Notes: generated by a model from the sequence alone, not told the origin. A stretch of 64,000 nt of DNA from Marinicella litoralis (GCF_002591915.1 NZ_NIHB01000003.1:124001-188000); one strand, 5' to 3'. Positions 28,101 to 35,987 are shown, counted from the first letter of the stretch. Made by a program: numbers and translations.

Positions 28101-28784
28101 CCCAGGGTGTTGGATTTCCCTGGTCCTGATAAATCAACAGAAAGAGACAGTATGGTGTTATTTGCAACAGGTAAGTATATTGAGATTCCAGATCGCTCAA
28201 TTAACTTGGCTGCTGATCAATATGTGGTCGGTTTGTTGGATGGCATTGATGGTACAACTGTAACCAGAATTGATTCTACAGGATTGAAAGAACAAACCAT
28301 GACAACGAACAATAATTTGCGAACATTCAACTCGTACAACACCGTTGATTATTCAGTCAGTGATACCTTGGGTTGGAAATTCAGGTTACCTCAGCAGGGT
28401 GAGCGAGTGGCTAATCCCATGGCATTATTTGGGCGTGAGTTTTTATTGGTTACTTCAACAGTAACGGCAGGTGAGGATCCATGCGAAGCTGGTGGAGTCA
28501 GTTGGTTGTTGGCTTTCGATCCAATGACCGGGTATAAGCCAGGATTTGGTGACTTGTTCGAAGCCATTGAAGTGACTGATGACAATGGAACACCTGTGAC
28601 TACAGTCAGTTTGGGTTCGGGTATCAGGATTGATGATTTAATCATCGGATCGCCACCCATTGTTGAGAACCAAGGTGGTGGTAATTCAAGTATTATTGTT
28701 GAAGGTGCTGACACAACGACTGTGATTGGACTAAGTAAATTCACCTGGCGTCGCCGAGCGTGGAAAAATATATTAACTGAATGA
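25143..28784 (+). CDS. pilY1: Type IV pilus tip adhesin/assembly factor PilY1
   Basis: 1213 residues, close to the P. aeruginosa length. A signal peptide covers about 1-25 (ending QANA). A VWA-like N-terminal domain starts near 43 with a MIDAS-type DDSGS (50-54). The C-terminal half (about 690-1180) is the PilC/PilY1 beta-propeller, with VQLGPSATYDD, YIGSNSGMLHAVN, GFSYGKASIARI, WVAFIPNGYNN and YAGDLYGNVWRFDL. It ends in the usual basic TWRRRAW. PilY1 primes pilus assembly, controls retraction and mediates adhesion, with calcium binding in the propeller. Confidence 0.95.
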   Translation: MKNSTIQLIMIALIVMISGSKQANASLLQLTHDPLFLNQSVPPALAVTFDDSGSMAWGFMGRYYGYDTKQFADPSLNKVYYNPSIVYRPPIGADGVEFPQSSFTNAKIDGFDDRTSAPRVNLSTNFIPIAYYYYYSDGDYSLRFAKIPDTPGVDDVSTGQFNDRYPDEDDRGDSGRAAFYYNGNTRVDVPVSQQDNFANWYTYYSNRLKMGKTAVSRAFATFGPNFKIAWQQLNRNTTFPDMNSFELTHRQNFFNWLFAVPSNGGTPLRNAFYRAGRLFEDADSYQSDSFNANITCQQNFHIALSDGEWNGAFAQIINQDESTSTSGLSGDTDNLYTGYSGTGEQKIYPKSESGTTLSDIAFHFWSRDLMTAPYYKNNVKRYKGDFTKADGTAIAFTGDDEWDNPAFMWNPKNDPAYWQHLVTYNVGMGLEASRVVDYVAAEAANNDADPNNDFTPACDYIAGLSAKEAVYRGLRTGECDWPNATNGANKIDDVWHASINSRGDFFSANDPQELTEALNAVVNNILERLSRGSTSSVSSGVVTSSTKAYTPGFDSSNWTGNLFSRPLNSDGTFGEIEWDLSCELTGGHCPATDESVPKQNNRRVFTMNTNTGNRVRFRDTLSNNNVLGRFNESTEEIRTRLNVTTVDLIKYLLGDQSKEIKNNGALRNRASVLSDIVHSSPLVQLGPSATYDDTRWSDGSLEEQAATAGVTYEKYKIDNQNRLNLTYIGSNSGMLHAVNIEEGGAQGNERWAYIPSKAFENLYKLADPLFSHWSYVDNTPVIGDAFFDSQWNTVLVSGMRYGGQAFFALNVSDTSATRPDLMWEFSDEDDADMGFSYGKASIARIASTGDWVAFIPNGYNNSQKDYPGLPDDHEKNIIGDGSAVLYVVRLSDGELLAKLDTNVGTPETPNGMAPAMPVVSRFKQGTGAKSATYNEDGANLAYAGDLYGNVWRFDLSSSNPADWEASSNIELVVEAQGVKEQPITIQPRVLDFPGPDKSTERDSMVLFATGKYIEIPDRSINLAADQYVVGLLDGIDGTTVTRIDSTGLKEQTMTTNNNLRTFNSYNTVDYSVSDTLGWKFRLPQQGERVANPMALFGREFLLVTSTVTAGEDPCEAGGVSWLLAFDPMTGYKPGFGDLFEAIEVTDDNGTPVTTVSLGSGIRIDDLIIGSPPIVENQGGGNSSIIVEGADTTTVIGLSKFTWRRRAWKNILTE

Positions 28785-28795
28785 TTGGAATGATT

Positions 28796-29134
28796 ATGAG
28801 AAAAAATAAATTTAAAATGACTGGATTGCTGTTGATTTTTGCATTATTCAATCAAGTTAATGCACAAGTCATGACTGAACTGGTTTATATGGAAGTGGAT
28901 CAAGTAGATACCAAATCCAAAACAGTGGTTTTGGCTGGAAGGCCGTATCAATATAAGTTGGACATAGAAAACTCGAGTTACCGTTTTGAGGAAGATGCCA
29001 AAACATCGGTTTCTTTGTCCCAGTTGAAAATGGGTGAAAAGTATTTTTTTCAACTGATGGCCAAAGGCAGTGACGTGAAAAATAAAAATTATACAAACAT
29101 TATTTTCATATCAAAATCAAAGCCATCGGAGTAA
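28796..29134 (+). CDS. Small exported PilY2-like protein
   Basis: 112 residues from the ATG at 28796; an ATG at 28781 overlapping the pilY1 stop is possible. A signal peptide is clear (hydrophobic 9-22, ending VNA before QV). The mature part of about 90 residues is beta-rich with no motif I recognise (TKSKTVVLAGRPYQYKL, LSQLKMGEKYFFQL). The place between pilY1 and pilE and the size match P. aeruginosa pilY2 (about 115 residues), whose role is poorly known. The assignment is by position, not by sequence. Confidence 0.6.
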   Translation: MRKNKFKMTGLLLIFALFNQVNAQVMTELVYMEVDQVDTKSKTVVLAGRPYQYKLDIENSSYRFEEDAKTSVSLSQLKMGEKYFFQLMAKGSDVKNKNYTNIIFISKSKPSE

Positions 29135-29141
29135 TTTAAGT

Positions 29142-29540
29142 ATGAAAAACAAAGGATTCACATTGACCGAATTGATGATTGTTTTGGCTATTCTTGCCAT
29201 GTTGATGGCTTATGCAATTCCAAATTATCGACAGTATGTATTGAAGAGTAAGCGCACGGTGGCACAGAATCGCTTATTGGAAGTGGCTGGTTTATTTGAA
29301 AAATTTTATGCCAACACCAACAGCTACCCCGCGGGTTTAACGGGTGGTGCCGCCAATTTAAGTTTGAGTTCAGATTACTTGGCATCTGATGAATACACGC
29401 TTACAGTGGCATATCCTGTGGGTGGTGGGTGGACGTTGTCGGCAACCGCAACTGGTGGGCAAACTCAGGACACAGATTGCTCTGTTATCACTCTAAATAA
29501 CATTGGGGCGAGGGGACCTTCAGCAGAGTGCTGGGAATAA
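29142..29540 (+). CDS. pilE: Type IV minor pilin PilE
   Basis: 132 residues. A very short leader MKNKG precedes FTLTELMIVLAILAML, cleavage after Gly5, Glu at +5. The spine is followed by the family pattern IPNYRQYVLKSKR and NRLLEVAGLFEKFYANTNSYP. Two cysteines near the C-terminus (DTDCSVI and SAECWE) define a D-region disulfide. It closes the minor pilin operon. Minor pilin PilE rather than the major pilin PilA is chosen by context. Confidence 0.9.
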   Translation: MKNKGFTLTELMIVLAILAMLMAYAIPNYRQYVLKSKRTVAQNRLLEVAGLFEKFYANTNSYPAGLTGGAANLSLSSDYLASDEYTLTVAYPVGGGWTLSATATGGQTQDTDCSVITLNNIGARGPSAECWE

Positions 29541-29548
29541 TTTAATCG

Positions 29549-30022
29549 CTAATTGGAGCCGCCTTTAAGTACCCTCTGCTTTTGGCGGTTCCAATCTTTC
29601 TCTTTGGCAGCAGCACGTTTATCATGTAATTTCTTTCCTTGTGCCAAAATGACTTTAAGTTTCACGTTGCCTTTAATCCAATACAAACTTCTGGCAACCA
29701 ATGTCAATCCTTTACGCTCAACGGCACCTATCAAATGATTTATTTGGTGCCTGTGTAACAATAGTTTCTTGGGTCTATTGGGTTCAGCTGTAACGTGTGT
29801 TGATGCTGTGTTTAATGGTGTGATGTGACAGTTGGTTAAAAACACTTCGCCATCTTTGATATATACATAACTTTCGGTGATATTGGCTTTACCTGCACGC
29901 ATTGACTTGACTTCCCAACCTTGTAATTCGAGTCCGGCTTCGAAATCTTCAATAAAATGATATTCATGTGATGCTTTTTTATTGATGACAATGGTATTAT
30001 CCTTTTTCTTTGTTTTGGTCAT
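29549..30022 (-). CDS. smpB: SsrA-binding protein SmpB
   Basis: 157 residues from the ATG at 30022, matching the family; a longer in-frame start at 30082 would add 20 atypical residues. Motifs: NKKASHEYHFIEDFEAGLELQGWEVKS, here cited by its core EAGLELQGWEVKS, then IKDGEVFLTNCHI, RPKKLLLHR and a basic tail HDKRAAAKEKDWNRQK. It brings tmRNA to stalled ribosomes. tmRNA itself is not beside it. Convergent with pilE, with an eight-base gap. Confidence 0.96.
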   Translation of the reverse strand: MTKTKKKDNTIVINKKASHEYHFIEDFEAGLELQGWEVKSMRAGKANITESYVYIKDGEVFLTNCHITPLNTASTHVTAEPNRPKKLLLHRHQINHLIGAVERKGLTLVARSLYWIKGNVKLKVILAQGKKLHDKRAAAKEKDWNRQKQRVLKGGSN

Positions 30023-30094
30023 GTATTGGGTGTTAGTAAATGGAAGATAGATTTTATTTAATTTTAACTGAAATTGCATCAAGGAAGGCGTTTA

Positions 30095-30541
30095 ATGGCT
30101 GAAATAATTAAATCGGCTATAGTCCCTCATGCCAGCAGTCAAATGTTAAGTTTGGTTAATGCGATAGAAGATTATCCGCAGTTTTTAAAGTGGTGTCAAA
30201 CTGGGTTTGTTAAAGAGAAGTTTAACAACGGTTATATTGCAGGCATGCAAATTAATATTAAAGGCATTGAAGTGGAATTTGTAACCAGGAATGAAATTCA
30301 ATATGATAATAACTACATTAATTTGTACATGACTCTGGTCAGTGGACCGTTTAAACAATTATCTGGCCAATGGCAATTCCACCAATTTCCAGAGTTTGGT
30401 TCAAAAGTTGAGCTTCAACTGAGTTATGAAGTCAAATCTAAATTGATTGGAAAAATATTTTCAAAGGGATTTGACCAATTGGCTTCGGGACTGGTGAATG
30501 ATTTTGTTAATCGAGCAGGGGTGATATATGCCAAAAGTTGA
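30095..30541 (+). CDS. ratA: RatA-type START/coenzyme Q-binding domain protein
   Basis: 148 residues from the ATG at 30095, which has AAGGAAGG upstream; an earlier TTG is unlikely. The START-like fold is shown by VPHASSQMLSLVNAIEDYPQFLKWC (motif VNAIEDYPQFL) and the late FNRxG-like VNDFVNRAGVIY. Homologues include yeast Coq10, which binds ubiquinone, and E. coli RatA (YfjG), which also inhibits 70S assembly. Which role applies here is not known. Divergent from smpB, overlapping rnfH by 14 bases, the classical order. Confidence 0.9.
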   Translation: MAEIIKSAIVPHASSQMLSLVNAIEDYPQFLKWCQTGFVKEKFNNGYIAGMQINIKGIEVEFVTRNEIQYDNNYINLYMTLVSGPFKQLSGQWQFHQFPEFGSKVELQLSYEVKSKLIGKIFSKGFDQLASGLVNDFVNRAGVIYAKS

Positions 30542-30818
30542 AGTGATTTTTGCCACATTGGATCAACAGGATTTGATAGAGGTCAGTGTTGAAGAAGGGG
30601 CAACCATAGAAACTTGTATTGAAAAGTCTGGGGTGTTATTGAAATTCCCGGAAATTGATTTGTCTCAATATAAAGTGGGTATTTTCAGTCAAGTAAAACC
30701 CATTAATCATTTGGTTAAATCGGGCGACCGAATAGAAATTTACCGTCCTTTAATTGCAGATCCTAAAGTCGTTCGCAGAAAAAAAGCAGAAGCTGCTGCG
30801 CAAGCTAATTCTCAATAA
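30528..30818 (+). CDS. rnfH: RnfH family ubiquitin-like protein
   Basis: 96 residues with a beta-grasp fold. Typical features are the start VEVIFATLDQQDLIEV, the ETCIEKSGVL helix, the conserved VGIFSQVKP turn and GDRIEIYRPLIADPK-VRRKKAE ending (read in two parts). Function is not established. The ratA-rnfH pair beside smpB is conserved. Convergent with bamE with six bases between stops. Confidence 0.92.
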   Translation: MPKVEVIFATLDQQDLIEVSVEEGATIETCIEKSGVLLKFPEIDLSQYKVGIFSQVKPINHLVKSGDRIEIYRPLIADPKVVRRKKAEAAAQANSQ

Positions 30819-30824
30819 AGCCAA

Positions 30825-31160
30825 TCAATCAATATCAGTAGTGGTTACTTCATCTTTGTTTGGATAGTAATTACCTTCTGTTTTAACCAACTTGTTGTTT
30901 TCAAAAAATAAGCTGAATTTTTTAAGTTTTTTGAAATTGCCTTTGCTTTTATATGTATTGATATAATCCCATCGATCTTGATCAAATGGATCGGCAATGG
31001 TGGGTGTGCCTAAAATAATCGCAATTTGTTGTTTTGTCATACCTGGCTTAACTTCATCTATGTCTTCTTGTTTTAAAATGTTTCCTTGTTGGACAGGGGT
31101 TTTGTAGCAAGCAGTTAAGCTAAACGTAGATAACAAGATGGCAATCAGAATTATTTTCAT
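30825..31160 (-). CDS. bamE: Outer membrane assembly lipoprotein BamE
   Basis: 111 residues from the ATG at 31160. The lipobox is LTAC (signal peptide MKIILIAILLSTFS then LTAC), so it is lipidated by Lgt, cut by LspA and sent to the outer membrane. The mature part has the SmpA/OmlA signature: ILKQEDIDEVKPGMTKQQIAIILGTP (cores VKPGMTKQQ and LGTPTIADPFDQDRWDYI). It is a nonessential part of the BAM complex. Divergent from fur, an arrangement common in gammaproteobacteria. Confidence 0.95.
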   Translation of the reverse strand: MKIILIAILLSTFSLTACYKTPVQQGNILKQEDIDEVKPGMTKQQIAIILGTPTIADPFDQDRWDYINTYKSKGNFKKLKKFSLFFENNKLVKTEGNYYPNKDEVTTTDID

Positions 31161-31171
31161 TTTAATTATAT

Positions 31172-31206
31172 GTTCAAAAAACAATCGAGAATGATACAAT
31201 AAAAAC
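31172..31206 (+). promoter_or_regulatory. Possible fur promoter with Fur-box-like half
   Basis: TTCAAA (31173-31178), 16-base spacer and TACAAT (31195-31200). GAGAATGATA (31187-31196) in the spacer resembles the left half of the Fur box (GATAATGATA with one mismatch); the right half is poor. Autoregulation of fur is common, but this site is only partial. Confidence 0.35.
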
Positions 31207-31232
31207 CATTAAATATCAGTTAATTCTTACTC

Positions 31233-31631
31233 ATGGGTAAAAAAGAAATAAAAGATGCCGGTCTAAAAGTGACCTTGCCAAGATTACAAATTCTTGAATT
31301 TTTGACCAATAACAAAGGCAAACACTTTGCAGCTGAAGACTTGTATGATGAAATGAAGTCAGCTGATCATGACATTGGCTTGGCCACCATCTATCGTGTT
31401 TTGAACCAATTTGAGACGGCAGGCTTGGTTTGTAAACATCAATTCGAAAACACCCAAGCGGTATATGAACTCGATACGGGAGAACACCATGACCATATGG
31501 TTGATGTCAATACCGGTAAAGTCATAGAGTTTTTTGATTCTGAATTAGAGAATTTACAGGTGCAAATTGCTGAAAATCATGGATTTGAATTGATTGATCA
31601 CAAAATGGTTTTATACGTTAAAAAGAAATAA
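31233..31631 (+). CDS. fur: Ferric uptake regulator Fur
   Basis: 132 residues, slightly short for Fur (about 135-150). The winged helix has LPRLQILEFL and the recognition helix GLATIYRVLNQFETAGLV. Metal site residues are in QFENTQAVYEL, GEHHDHM and the late DHKMVLYV. The CxxC structural zinc motif of E. coli Fur is absent (VDVNTG in its place) and the C-terminal Cys pair is missing. It represses iron-uptake genes with Fe2+. queD starts immediately after its stop. Confidence 0.94.
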   Translation: MGKKEIKDAGLKVTLPRLQILEFLTNNKGKHFAAEDLYDEMKSADHDIGLATIYRVLNQFETAGLVCKHQFENTQAVYELDTGEHHDHMVDVNTGKVIEFFDSELENLQVQIAENHGFELIDHKMVLYVKKK

Positions 31632-31985
31632 ATGGATATTTATAAAGAATTTTATTTAGAGTCAGCACATTGGTTGCCACATGTACCTGATGGACATAAA
31701 TGTGGAAACTTACATGGTCATTCATTCAAAGTCATTTTAACTGTTTCAGGTGAGCCTGACAGTAAGATGGGGTGGATAGTTGATTTTGCTGACATCAAAT
31801 CTGTATTTCAACCATTGTATGATCAGCTGGACCATGCTTGTTTGAATCACATCGAAGGATTGGATAATCCAACCAGTGAAAATTTAGCCATTTGGATATG
31901 GCAAAAATTAAAACCAGAACTGAATCAACTGTCGCAAATTGAGGTTTGTGAAACCTGTACTTCTGGTTGCATTTATCGGGGATAA
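31632..31985 (+). CDS. queD: 6-carboxy-5,6,7,8-tetrahydropterin synthase QueD
   Basis: 117 residues of the 6-pyruvoyl-tetrahydropterin synthase/QueD family. Zinc ligands are the His residues in ESAHWLP and NLHGHSF; the catalytic Cys is in HKCGNLHGH; the catalytic His is in DQLDHACLN; and the pterin-anchoring Glu is in EVCETCTSGCIYRG. It makes 6-carboxytetrahydropterin for queuosine, used in tRNAs with GUN anticodons. It directly follows the fur stop with no gap and precedes tRNA genes. Confidence 0.95.
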   Translation: MDIYKEFYLESAHWLPHVPDGHKCGNLHGHSFKVILTVSGEPDSKMGWIVDFADIKSVFQPLYDQLDHACLNHIEGLDNPTSENLAIWIWQKLKPELNQLSQIEVCETCTSGCIYRG

Positions 31986-32014
31986 AATTAATCTCAATTT
32001 CTTCTTAAAAATAT

Positions 32015-32043
32015 TTGACTCTGGGTCGATAAATGCCGATAAT
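32015..32043 (+). promoter_or_regulatory. Strong predicted promoter of the tRNA cluster
   Basis: TTGACT (32015-32020), 17-base spacer and GATAAT (32038-32043), 16 bases before tRNA-Ala. The near-consensus elements and the CGCATCC discriminator fit a stable RNA promoter. Confidence 0.7.
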
Positions 32044-32058
32044 ACGCATCCTCTTTGT

Positions 32059-32134
32059 GGGGCTATAGCTCAGCTGGGAGAGCGCAACACTGGCAGTGTT
32101 GAGGTCAGCGGTTCGATCCCGCTTAGCTCCACCA
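32059..32134 (+). tRNA. tRNA-Ala (GGC)
   Basis: 76 bases with encoded CCA. Acceptor GGGGCTA pairs with TAGCTCC (one G-U), D stem GCTC/GAGC, anticodon stem CAACA/TGTTG with loop CTGGCAG (anticodon GGC), T stem AGCGG/CCGCT with TTCGATC loop. Confidence 0.97.
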
Positions 32135-32177
32135 CTTGAGAGGTTTTGTATTAACAAATAATAAGTAAGTGTCCTGT

Positions 32178-32253
32178 GTCCCCTTCGTCTAGTGGCCTAG
32201 GACCCCGCCCTTTCACGGCGGTAACAGGGGTTCGAGTCCCCTAGGGGACGCCA
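32178..32253 (+). tRNA. tRNA-Glu (TTC), copy 1
   Basis: 76 bases with encoded CCA. Acceptor GTCCCCT/AGGGGAC, anticodon stem CCGCC/GGCGG with loop CTTTCAC (anticodon TTC), T arm AGGGG TTCGAGT CCCCT. Identical to the copy at 32313-32388. Probably cotranscribed with tRNA-Ala. Confidence 0.97.
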
Positions 32254-32312
32254 ATTTAATTCGTTGATCTGGAATTAAGTTGCACGAACAATAAGATCAG
32301 GTAATGTCCTAC

Positions 32313-32388
32313 GTCCCCTTCGTCTAGTGGCCTAGGACCCCGCCCTTTCACGGCGGTAACAGGGGTTCGAGTCCCCTAGGGGACGCCA
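32313..32388 (+). tRNA. tRNA-Glu (TTC), copy 2
   Basis: 76 bases, identical to the upstream copy, separated by 59 bases. The two spacers before the Glu copies share only short stretches (ATAAG and TGTCCT), so the duplication covers little beyond the tRNA itself. ispB ends eight bases further on the other strand. Confidence 0.97.
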
Positions 32389-32396
32389 TTTATCTT

Positions 32397-33380
32397 TTAT
32401 ACCGATCTTTTCCAAGCATAATCACACAAGAAGCACAAAGCTTCTTTGGCAGGGCTGTTGTCCATATCCTTCAATGCTTTTATGGCTTTATCACTCAATA
32501 CCTGTGCCTGTTTTAGGGTGTATTTAATGGCATCAGATTGAACCACCATTGTTCTGATTGAACTGAAATCTGTTTTCTCTGGATTTTCAATGGCTTGCTG
32601 AACCATTTTTTGTTCAAATGATGATCCATTTTTTAATAAATAAATTAAAGGCAGGGTAAGTTTGCCTTCTCTGAAATCGTCTCCTAGATTTTTACCCAAA
32701 GACTGATCATCTGCTGTGTAGTCAAGAACATCATCTGCAATTTGAAACGCAGTCCCAAGGTTCATTCCAAATTGCCCTAATTGTTCGATTGCTGCTTTGT
32801 CTTTGTTGGCGATTACTCCAGCCAATTCACAAGCGGCCTCAAATAATTTAGCGGTTTTATTGGCAATGATTTGGAAATAGTCCTGTTCTGTGATGGCTAA
32901 ATTCCCAATGTTCAATAACTGTTGTACTTCGCCTTCAGAAATTTTATTGGTGGCATCAGATAAGATAGACATAACCTGCATGCTGTTGGCTTGTATCATC
33001 ATTTGAAAAGATTTTGAATACAAGAAATCACCCACCAAAACACTGGCTGAATTTCCCCATATTTCATGAGATGTCTTTTCGCCTCTGCGCATCTCGGATT
33101 CATCCACAACATCATCATGCAATAACGTCGCAGTATGAATCAACTCTATGACTGCTGCTAAATTAATGTGTTGAACGCCTTGGTAGTTCAGTGCTTTAGA
33201 TATCAAAACCATCAAAACAGGTCGCAATCTTTTGCCACCATTGTTGATGATGTATGCTGCAATTTGATTGATCAGAATAACTTCAGAATTAAGTTGTAAT
33301 TTCAAGTGTTGGTTGACTTTTTGCATGTCTGATTCAGTCATAGACATGACATCACTGATGTTTACAATTGGCTTTTCCAT
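32397..33380 (-). CDS. ispB: Octaprenyl diphosphate synthase IspB
   Basis: 327 residues of the long-chain trans-prenyltransferase family. The first Asp-rich motif is LLHDDVVDESEMRRGE, the second is FQIADDVLDYTAD. NNGGKRLRPVL gives the IPP-binding Arg/Lys residues. It adds IPP units to make the ubiquinone side chain; the chain length (usually C40) cannot be read directly. Substrate comes from IspH. Its 3' end meets the tRNA cluster convergently with no clear terminator. Confidence 0.95.
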   Translation of the reverse strand: MEKPIVNISDVMSMTESDMQKVNQHLKLQLNSEVILINQIAAYIINNGGKRLRPVLMVLISKALNYQGVQHINLAAVIELIHTATLLHDDVVDESEMRRGEKTSHEIWGNSASVLVGDFLYSKSFQMMIQANSMQVMSILSDATNKISEGEVQQLLNIGNLAITEQDYFQIIANKTAKLFEAACELAGVIANKDKAAIEQLGQFGMNLGTAFQIADDVLDYTADDQSLGKNLGDDFREGKLTLPLIYLLKNGSSFEQKMVQQAIENPEKTDFSSIRTMVVQSDAIKYTLKQAQVLSDKAIKALKDMDNSPAKEALCFLCDYAWKRSV

Positions 33381-33545
33381 TAATTTAGTTTTGAATGAAT
33401 TAAGCCGTCATTATATAAGACCCCTGAGTTTATAAACAGCCTGCAAAATCAATTTTTTATTGAATAGAAGGTTGTCATTTCTAAAAGGTGGTCAATGATT
33501 ATGTGTGGTTTTGATGTTCCGATAATGTTAATATGCGCAGCCATT

Positions 33546-34712
33546 ATGTCTCAGATGAATTCAATAGAAAAAAAGTCGGCAGTGGCCATCGCATTTATGA
33601 TTGCATTGCGTATGTATGGCTTGTTTTTAATACTCCCGGTGTTTTCAATTTATGGCCATGAAATCAAAGGTGCGACGCCTGTATTAATTGGCGCTGCGAT
33701 TGGTGTCTATGGATTAACCCAAGCCATGTTACAGATACCCATGGGATTTCTTTCTGATATTTGGGGACGAAAAAAAGTCATTGCCATTGGGTTAATGCTG
33801 TTTTTTGTTGGATCTGTGATTGCTGCTTTGTCTCAAGATATCTATCAAATCATATTGGGTCGAATGATCCAAGGAATGGGTGCCATTGCATCCACCGGAA
33901 TGGCCTTGGTGGCTGATGTGTCACGTCCAGAACAACGTGGAAAAGTAATGGGAATAGTGGGGTCCAGTATTGGACTGTCATTCATGTTGGCGTTCATTAC
34001 AGGTCCAGTCATAGCCAGTCAATTTGGTTTATTCGGCTTGTTTTGGGTGACTGCACTGTTGGCAGCATTGGCATTTTTAGTTTTGTTGTTCTTGGTTGAA
34101 GAGCCTGAAAAATTAAAAACCAGGGATTATCGACTCAAGGAATTGTTTCATTGCATCAAACAAAAAGAATTGATTTTTATGGACTTTGGGGTCTTTGTGC
34201 TGCATGCCAGCATGACGGCTTTGTTTTTGGTTTTACCCTTGATGTTGATCAAACAATATGACTTGGCTTTGAATGATCACTGGAAATTGTATTTACCGGT
34301 CTTGTTCTGTTCATTGTTTATCATGATACCGATGATTATTTGGCAGGAAAAATTCAAAAAACACATGTTGTTTATGTTGGTCAGTTTTGCATTACTGGGA
34401 TTTAATTTTTTGATTTTCACCTTGGAGCTGAATCACTTGTTAATCATTGCATGCGCATTGGTGGTTTATTTTGGTTTATTTAACTTTCTTGAAGCTGCTA
34501 TGCCTGCTTTGTTATCTAAAATAGCCAGTGAAAAGTATCGAGGAGCAGCCATGGGCGTATTTTCATCGTCCCAGTTTATGGGGGCTTTTGTAGGTGGTGT
34601 TGTGGGTGGTTGGCTTATGAGCCAATCTGTGGACCAGATGTTTTATGCATTATTTTTCATGATGTTCCTAATGGCTGTATCAGGTCACGCCATTACTTCA
34701 AGAAATAAATAA
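33546..34712 (+). CDS. YajR-like major facilitator superfamily transporter
   Basis: 388 residues from the ATG at 33546 (another ATG at 33555; longer starts at 33495 add a poor extension). Twelve hydrophobic helices. MFS motif A is GFLSDIWGRKKVIAIGL; helix 1 has LRMYGLFLILPVFSIYG and the later FNFLEAAMPALLSK and AMGVFSSSQFMGAFVGGVVGG match E. coli YajR closely. YajR carries a C-terminal YAM domain of about 60 residues, absent here. Substrate unknown; probably a proton-driven exporter. Confidence 0.85.
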   Translation: MSQMNSIEKKSAVAIAFMIALRMYGLFLILPVFSIYGHEIKGATPVLIGAAIGVYGLTQAMLQIPMGFLSDIWGRKKVIAIGLMLFFVGSVIAALSQDIYQIILGRMIQGMGAIASTGMALVADVSRPEQRGKVMGIVGSSIGLSFMLAFITGPVIASQFGLFGLFWVTALLAALAFLVLLFLVEEPEKLKTRDYRLKELFHCIKQKELIFMDFGVFVLHASMTALFLVLPLMLIKQYDLALNDHWKLYLPVLFCSLFIMIPMIIWQEKFKKHMLFMLVSFALLGFNFLIFTLELNHLLIIACALVVYFGLFNFLEAAMPALLSKIASEKYRGAAMGVFSSSQFMGAFVGGVVGGWLMSQSVDQMFYALFFMMFLMAVSGHAITSRNK

Positions 34713-34727
34713 CTGAATGGCCTGGGT

Positions 34728-35987
34728 TTAATTGCTTGGAGGTTCAATCAATACCTTGCTTATGATGTTGTCTTCAGTAATTTCCAATATCGTCATTCGA
34801 TAATTATTGATTGAAACGGCTAAATCCTTGGTCGGTAAATCCTGCAGGTATTCTGTAATCAAACCGTTGATTGTGGTGGCCTCCTCAGTGGGTAACTTCC
34901 ATTGCAATCGTCGATTCAAGGACCGTACAGCAATCCGACCTTTTACCAGATATTCATTTTCACTTTTTTGAATGATTTTCAAACCACGATCGCCTGGTTC
35001 TGAAGTGAATTTACCAACAATTTCCTCTAATATGTCATCTAACGTTACTAGACCGACCAAATCACCGTACTCATCTACAACCAGCCCCATACGCCTTTCT
35101 TTGTTTTGAAACTCGCGCAATTGTGCTGATAAACTGGCTGATTCTGGAACGAAATAGGGTTTTCTTAATATTTTCCTGAGTTTTTCATTGTTCAGAGATT
35201 GATTCTTCAACATGGTTAATATGGTTCTGATGTGTAATATACCAATGACCTGATCAATGTTGTCTACGTAGACAGGTAGTCGAGTCAGGTAGGTATTGAC
35301 CAATTGCTTTTCAATGACCGACCAATCATCATTTAAATTAATGCCTTGAATTTCATTTCTGGGTACCATCACATCTTCAATCCGAATGTGGTCTAAGTCC
35401 ATCACATTAATCATCATTTTTTGGTGTACATCAGGGTTTAACATGTCATTCTCAATGACCAGTGTTTTCAGTTCTTCTCGTGACAATGCTTCCTGGGCAA
35501 TTGATTTAGGAACGCCCATCAACCTTAATAATCCATTGGTTAAAAGGTTGGTTGCCCATACAACGGGGTACAATAACTTCAATAATGGCGTCAGCACAAA
35601 AGCGGCGAAATATCCAATGCGTTCTGGATGTAATGCTGCGTAAGTTTTGGGCGTTACTTCAGAAAAAATCAAAATGGCAAAAGTAAGAATTGCTGTTCCA
35701 TAGGCCACACCTTTGTCACCCGCAATCTTGATTGCAACGACAGTGGTTAAAGCCGTTGCTGCGATGTTGATGAAGTTGTTTCCAATCAATATCAAGCCGA
35801 TAAGCCGATCAGGTTTTTCAAGTAGTTTTCTGGCGAGGTATGCCCCTTTTTTATTTTTAGAATCGTTTTTTAATTTCAAACGATTCAATGACATCAAGGC
35901 AGTTTCTGAACTTGAGAAAAAAGCGGATAATACCAATAAAAAACAAATAATGACAATGAGGTTGGTGGTTGAGACGGTTTCTAACAT
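34728..35987 (-). CDS. CNNM/CorC-HlyC family membrane protein with CBS domains
   Basis: 419 residues. The DUF21/CNNM membrane domain (about 5-190) begins with FFSSSETALMSLNRLKLK and has IFSEVTPKTYAALHPE. Two CBS domains follow (about 205-325, MVPRNEI and VVDEYGDLVGLVTLDDILEEIVG) and a C-terminal transporter-associated domain (about 335-415). It is similar to E. coli YfjD. Family members are linked to Mg2+/Co2+ handling. The gene abuts ypjD with no gap, the order seen near ffh in E. coli. Confidence 0.92.
   Translation of the reverse strand: MLETVSTTNLIVIICFLLVLSAFFSSSETALMSLNRLKLKNDSKNKKGAYLARKLLEKPDRLIGLILIGNNFINIAATALTTVVAIKIAGDKGVAYGTAILTFAILIFSEVTPKTYAALHPERIGYFAAFVLTPLLKLLYPVVWATNLLTNGLLRLMGVPKSIAQEALSREELKTLVIENDMLNPDVHQKMMINVMDLDHIRIEDVMVPRNEIQGINLNDDWSVIEKQLVNTYLTRLPVYVDNIDQVIGILHIRTILTMLKNQSLNNEKLRKILRKPYFVPESASLSAQLREFQNKERRMGLVVDEYGDLVGLVTLDDILEEIVGKFTSEPGDRGLKIIQKSENEYLVKGRIAVRSLNRRLQWKLPTEEATTINGLITEYLQDLPTKDLAVSINNYRMTILEITEDNIISKVLIEPPSN

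Noticed and set aside
32178-32388. CRISPR-like direct repeat
   Set aside because: The repeat units are complete tRNA-Glu genes with cloverleaf folding and encoded CCA; there are only two.
33495-33545. Extended N-terminus of the YajR-like transporter
   Set aside because: It would add 17 residues before the family start without any Shine-Dalgarno, so the later ATG was used.
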